From assembly GCA_963845445.1 (NCBI GenBank), contig CAWJSE010000002.1:2418001-2482000 (forward strand): 64,000 nucleotides of DNA, read 5' to 3'. Shown one piece after another: positions 63,201-64,000 of this stretch (position 1 is the stretch's first letter; each line of letters begins with the position of its first letter). The stretch is from JABDBL01 sp963845445 (GTDB taxonomy: Bacteria > Cyanobacteriota > Vampirovibrionia > Obscuribacterales > Obscuribacteraceae). Position numbers and translations under genes: made by a program. The notes below the pieces were generated by a model. It was not told the DNA's origin. It did not search any database and saw nothing but the letters and a program-made list of their open reading frames with translations.

Positions 63201-64000
63201 TGTTAGCGCCTCGGCTATGGTTGGCTTTAGTGGAGCTATTACAGACAATGGTTTAGGCGCCAATAATGGCGGCAATGTAAATATTACTGCTAATACTAGC
63301 AGTGCTTTTAGTATTAACGGCTACTCGCAAGGAACTCCTAGCGGCACAGGTGGTTTAATATCAGTCAATGGTGGACCAACGGCCGGCGGTGGTGGCGGCA
63401 CTATATCAATAACCAATAGTGGCGGCGGTATTACACTAGCTAATCTTTCCCAAGTTTCCTTAGCTGCAGGTGCAGGTGGTGGAGCTGGTGGTAACCTAAC
63501 TTTAAATGCTTCGGGAACTTTGAGTATTGCTAAAGGCACTGTAAGTGCTAGTGCTTCTGGCTCTGGCAATTACAATGGTGGCAGTATAAGTCTTACTGGT
63601 TCTACATTGTCTATCACTGGCAGCGGTACATTATCTTTAACTGCTAATGCTGCGGGTACGGGTAATGGTGGTTCCGTGACCGCTATCGCTACAGGTGCAA
63701 CCGGGGATATTACTCTAGGGGCCGTTAACGGTAATATAGCTTCCATACAAGCTGAAGGCGGCTCGGCTGTCTCTGCTTCCGGTAATGGCGGTACTATAGT
63801 CTTATCTGCTGGACGTAATCTGACGGTGCCTTCCACCAGCAATATTATGAACGTCGCTCCACAAGGAACAAATGGTAACGGCGGTACTATTAGTTTGATA
63901 GCTGGTGCCAGCGCTGCTGCTACCTTGCAAGTGAATCAAGCATTAAGTGCCAATGGTGTTGGTACGGGAAATGCCGGCACGATAAATATTACCTATAATG
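54217..64000 (+). CDS. Giant secreted beta-strand-repeat protein (giant 2), 3' end beyond window
   Basis: An open frame of 3,261 codons runs to the window edge. The signal peptide (RRIASLLLCLLVAGG, cleavage AYA-HPGG) aligns residue for residue with giant 1. An Asn/Ser/His-rich linker, the conserved N-terminal domain (55090-55520), and a long region of unique beta-strand sequence (about 56300-61300) follow. Then come two VYIQN-type repeats and the start of a super-module of the kind found twice in giant 1. Composition is Gly/Ser/Thr/Asn/Ala/Ile with very few charged residues. No enzymatic domain is visible. It is the paralogue of giant 1 in a mirror-image cassette. An extracellular fibre or adhesin role is inference. 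Confidence 0.9.
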   Translation, partial: MRRIASLLLCLLVAGGQNLSLIAYAHPGGFQSPNPSTSNSSTHWSGSHQSSTSSLTHTHNFHHLNHTLNNSSSANNTSNSRNSSSSNNSSSSSAHQSSTPLNNSQPNNSQLNNPQPNNLNQHTTHSVPAGQNSSSHHNLNNFHSINHSQVNSKFSSTPKQSDFQNAFRHQYLTNFSQHLSSAHSAYSPYSSNSQHSFHHFHSRENPISLAPSPLTNNNQASPHSLWNHPTFFYHAVRSSDSQDFLSFHNHGDKNNSEIGYLTHSGNSNNALFHADSHFNQPGNLANNQPVTLGKSSTGSLLGDANISNAFGLNLNSSKTQIAADFTANIIVGGHLGANDTVIGGTVMSIHQGQMLTAAQYAAAEQVITSGQQTLVLTNRGTASGGLLTLEQSQTSSLSSLVVSRGVTIATVGYTSTNALNVTGTGRISGTLDVLQSAANTGSTIDFGSLSVGRSGSITDAISANMLSNLSGSNSLFSSSALNLNIVNAVLNQGAINSSSNLNIAAGGNITNSGSINANNNLSLASAGVISNISPVAHNLPISSNSLSASNSVASNSSRASPQASLTGSTVSLTSGTGTFTNTGLIAATGNNGNVLFNAPDTKDISITNTNGTVQALQGAINIRDSSYAGSANTTLTGGNYLSQQLNLNSGSGAVNVNIGNVTGNIATVAGVEHIQASTANLIIGNTSVSGDPTYFNTAGSVTIAGALSFSGQDLAIVANTNILTASGAAAVSTASSSANGGNITMLAGVNFTSSGAASGSNDTTTTLSNFSASSTGGYIDLKGTVSGSNIAISSLTSASSNSGSSGGNINLVAFAGSGTNSGTVTLPNITVTSGGTGAGNNGSVNIVAGATSGTSITTGAITTTGGTGTGGNITLVSATPTITGSPTITNGTLSGGSFTAGASPVYVAGNISAGALTAPGATITAASGLNVSLGAVTSNGRGTNGNGGTINLTSGLSNSGSGGLTSSGAISANGAGTGNGGTININYYDAGGNPLIAGASSGSTNFISSSISATASGTGSTGGTINITNSYVGALNVTLTGSITANSSGTSGVLGSINFTPANTSQVISVVGAGTLTGIVNATGYSVNISQTGTSTLTAGTIGATSSSGYVMLSDTNGIVNATNAITTASAPLVIASNNNITLQSGSSINTSGGNALVVAGAIYTSINYVINVSGGSTTGGAINTSAASSFTTSGASGNIAGGNINMLAYRGTGGGTITTGALTTSGSGSGNGGNILMNAPNGLTLGALTTSSTSGMGGQVIAWTGNTGNSATLTTGSINTSGASAGGLVELVNNAVTTSSTNLTVSGTITTDASGLNGAAGPIALVASGAISVTGNISAQAVNNSSSTTALGGGVFISSGGSGATAITVQNINTSATNNGVNDKAGNIILLSSQSVTSTANPTNITLGTLTQTGGTAGTGFVYGLAGASTTVPTSLNVTPTTSINIRPGGYQSTTGTIALTINTNGDSQMVTPINIAAGSGSTSITLSSLTQANTTDNVNFILAGSLATTGALTINQSLGNAGINILSNNNISIAGNLTLTSSSGINIAALGASGVVGNFNVGLTAGQNIIMLGGINVSGTSTANIAFISSGSILAITSLDTHSTSASTSSGSVDLRAVNLINTAAIISSNTVGNQAGSVSIIAGTGISTGNIISSVSASTSYFSGGNIYMVSGGSINTNGLNSSNNSQGSSGIISLVANTSISTGAITSSMISAGGAGDSSFAGNISLDAGTFISTGTLNAAQTGSNATAGAISLVAGSSIVTGTITTPAAFWPGAVSALAGTSIFTGSINTSASSLNGGNIAFTAGTSINVGAINTTTASTFGSAGGNVLLNAGTYILASTISTNGTANIAGGGSVVLIGNSSITSGAINSSAFTGSGTAAGSVSLVSNGAITASGITANAPGTNGIGGNIFISSGSSSLSAPVITLGTINTSVGTGGTAGSIFLGANVASGTASAFSYTPAVGSGTVYLFYNNNPSTITSNTTISVNSSSITITPGIYTSDIGSSGTPVSITLNLGGDSRTIVPIVTTGNMWLSGFSANNTVGGSGYLNNGYVVDLISNGSTGITLSGNITTTPFSTGTAGNIYLAALGSGGIAQSAGSIAGNILALAATGGSIGSSGNSIATSIATVSAYTIGSGNVYIADSGTTTLNSSAAGLSGGTFKFSANGNLNVSNILSGGFINPNSVVAQNINFSTTSASNGNISVNSVVTGTAGVTITTGGTGILKLGVNLSNNLGQSGPIVTLNSPIVLTSNTLNNNSTAVFTTAVNAGLSTVTIQPTSVGTAINLGGGASGLIISQNTLNYIYASKVNIGNTSDTADITIAGAVNTAGPTGNANYNLTLLNGTGNIVDTTNTITSGSNILGFTVTSGSVGTSANPILISASSLFANAGTNVYLSDSIASTATVQSASSAGSTFSLTNAGSLAQLNSSVNISAPTISLTSTAGSIGTTSIPFYIENGSSGTVTFTANASAASQNVYIQNASGTTGALSLSGSSSAGSSGTFSINYYGNITSTNSSSYINAPTITLTSANGSIGTSTVPVFVENGSSGNPALTISASSSNAAINIVNAAGGLQINSVTLGSGGGGFMSFAATGGPINIATTLTTNGAPLALVSGGDVVFQTGSSVSTTGGAITIIAGAASTISSGAISITGGTTSGGKIDLGNVSSFSSATSSGNTNGGNITLAAFAGSGGNSGSISSPASLTITSGGFGSGTNGNFLTLAGAPNTNAPYSQFVTMFFHNINTSGGTGGSGNITLATATPSVGSGLTITSGAISSGSVVGNGTPSSPGAIFLDSATTSGGNVAVISGYGITSGSGNAITTNGGSITLIAGAAFGTPTGSNVLNITGSSSTGGAIYAEGAESTFNLSSSTSSGNTNGGNITALAFGSSVGSILNSGGSSAPISAGGFGSGTNGNVILIAGGSGGSGGISAISDINTTGGTGGSGNITVASATPSIGSGISINNGTISAGTVSVGTAQTGQINIGTVEGPGSTIAVSASAMVGFSGAITDNGLGANNGGNVNITANTSSAFSINGYSQGTPSGTGGLISVNGGPTAGGGGGTISITNSGGGITLANLSQVSLAAGAGGGAGGNLTLNASGTLSIAKGTVSASASGSGNYNGGSISLTGSTLSITGSGTLSLTANAAGTGNGGSVTAIATGATGDITLGAVNGNIASIQAEGGSAVSASGNGGTIVLSAGRNLTVPSTSNIMNVAPQGTNGNGGTISLIAGASAAATLQVNQALSANGVGTGNAGTINITYN
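61380..61930 (+). repeat. VYIQN-type repeats within giant 2
   Basis: Two units with the segments YIENGSSGTVTFTANASAAS, QNVYIQNASGTTGAL, SSAGSSGTFSINYYGNI and YINAPTITLTS match the 20-copy array of giant 1 closely. They sit just before the super-module, the same order as in giant 1. Confidence 0.8.
62000..64000 (+). repeat. Super-module within giant 2 (continues beyond window)
   Basis: It starts with TTNGAPLALVSGGDVVFQTG and has two ~580-bp subunits (ATATPSVG near 62485, ASATPSIG near 63065). The GGPTAGGGGGTISITNSGGG, GAGGGAGGNLTLNASGTLSI and SPQGTNGNGGT-type segments of giant 1 follow in the same order. The corresponding modules in giant 1 have three and five subunits. Confidence 0.8.

Noticed and set aside
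55452..63842. Minus-strand open frames across giant 2
   Set aside because: They are the same kind of antisense shadow. Their similarity to plus-strand shadows of giant 1 only reflects homology of the two giants.
1..64000. tRNA, rRNA or insertion sequences
   Set aside because: No cloverleaf, rRNA-like tract, transposase or terminal inverted repeats could be recognised by reading. The intergenic regions are short, and a covariance-model search would be the decisive test.

Overview
The window comes from a bacterium of moderate G+C that often starts genes at TTG or GTG and secretes very large proteins. Its gene content fits a large-genome, non-model lineage such as the Obscuribacterales (Melainabacteria): a Ser/Thr kinase beside a TPR protein, multi-domain phosphorelay proteins, solitary FecR-like proteins, and giant Gly/Ser/Thr/Asn beta-repeat proteins. 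That placement is an inference, because no rRNA or marker gene is present.

Two thirds of the window is coding sequence of two giant genes that point away from each other. Giant 1 (minus strand, from 35933 past the left edge) is one uninterrupted frame of at least 11,977 codons. Giant 2 (plus strand, from 54217 past the right edge) shows 3,261 codons. They are paralogues. Both seem to start at an unusual ATT codon behind a good Shine-Dalgarno, with signal peptides that align residue for residue. A conserved N-terminal domain and the same families of internal beta-strand repeats follow in different copy numbers. Each is preceded by a paralogous secreted FecR-like gene (36268-37173 and 53003-53839). 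The locus therefore carries two copies of a cassette [FecR-like - giant exoprotein], facing outward around about 15 kb of other genes.

The left arm of the middle section (37.6-45.5 kb, minus strand) is a signalling block in transcription order: a stand-alone response regulator, a CHASE3/GAF/PAS hybrid histidine kinase with two receivers, a REC-Hpt-REC-REC-GGDEF protein whose receiver 2 and GGDEF look degenerate, a TPR protein, and a membrane-anchored Ser/Thr kinase. The right arm (45.8-52.5 kb, plus strand) holds a rhomboid protease, a potassium-channel-like protein, a secreted alpha/beta hydrolase, a small cytoplasmic protein with a strong terminator, an anhydro-MurNAc kinase (AnmK) with an N-terminal XRE-type HTH and an operator-like palindrome over its -10, and an APC-family amino-acid permease.

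Two genes, the TPR protein and the rhomboid protease, are each broken by what looks like one missing base in a homopolymer. Restoring that base gives full-length, conserved proteins, so read error, recent pseudogenisation and slippage all need to be considered.

Working model (inference): the giants are cell-surface or extracellular fibres, the FecR-like proteins are their envelope partners, and the adjacent phosphorelay is the best local candidate for their control. No secretion pore, sortase or outer-membrane anchor for the giants is visible here.
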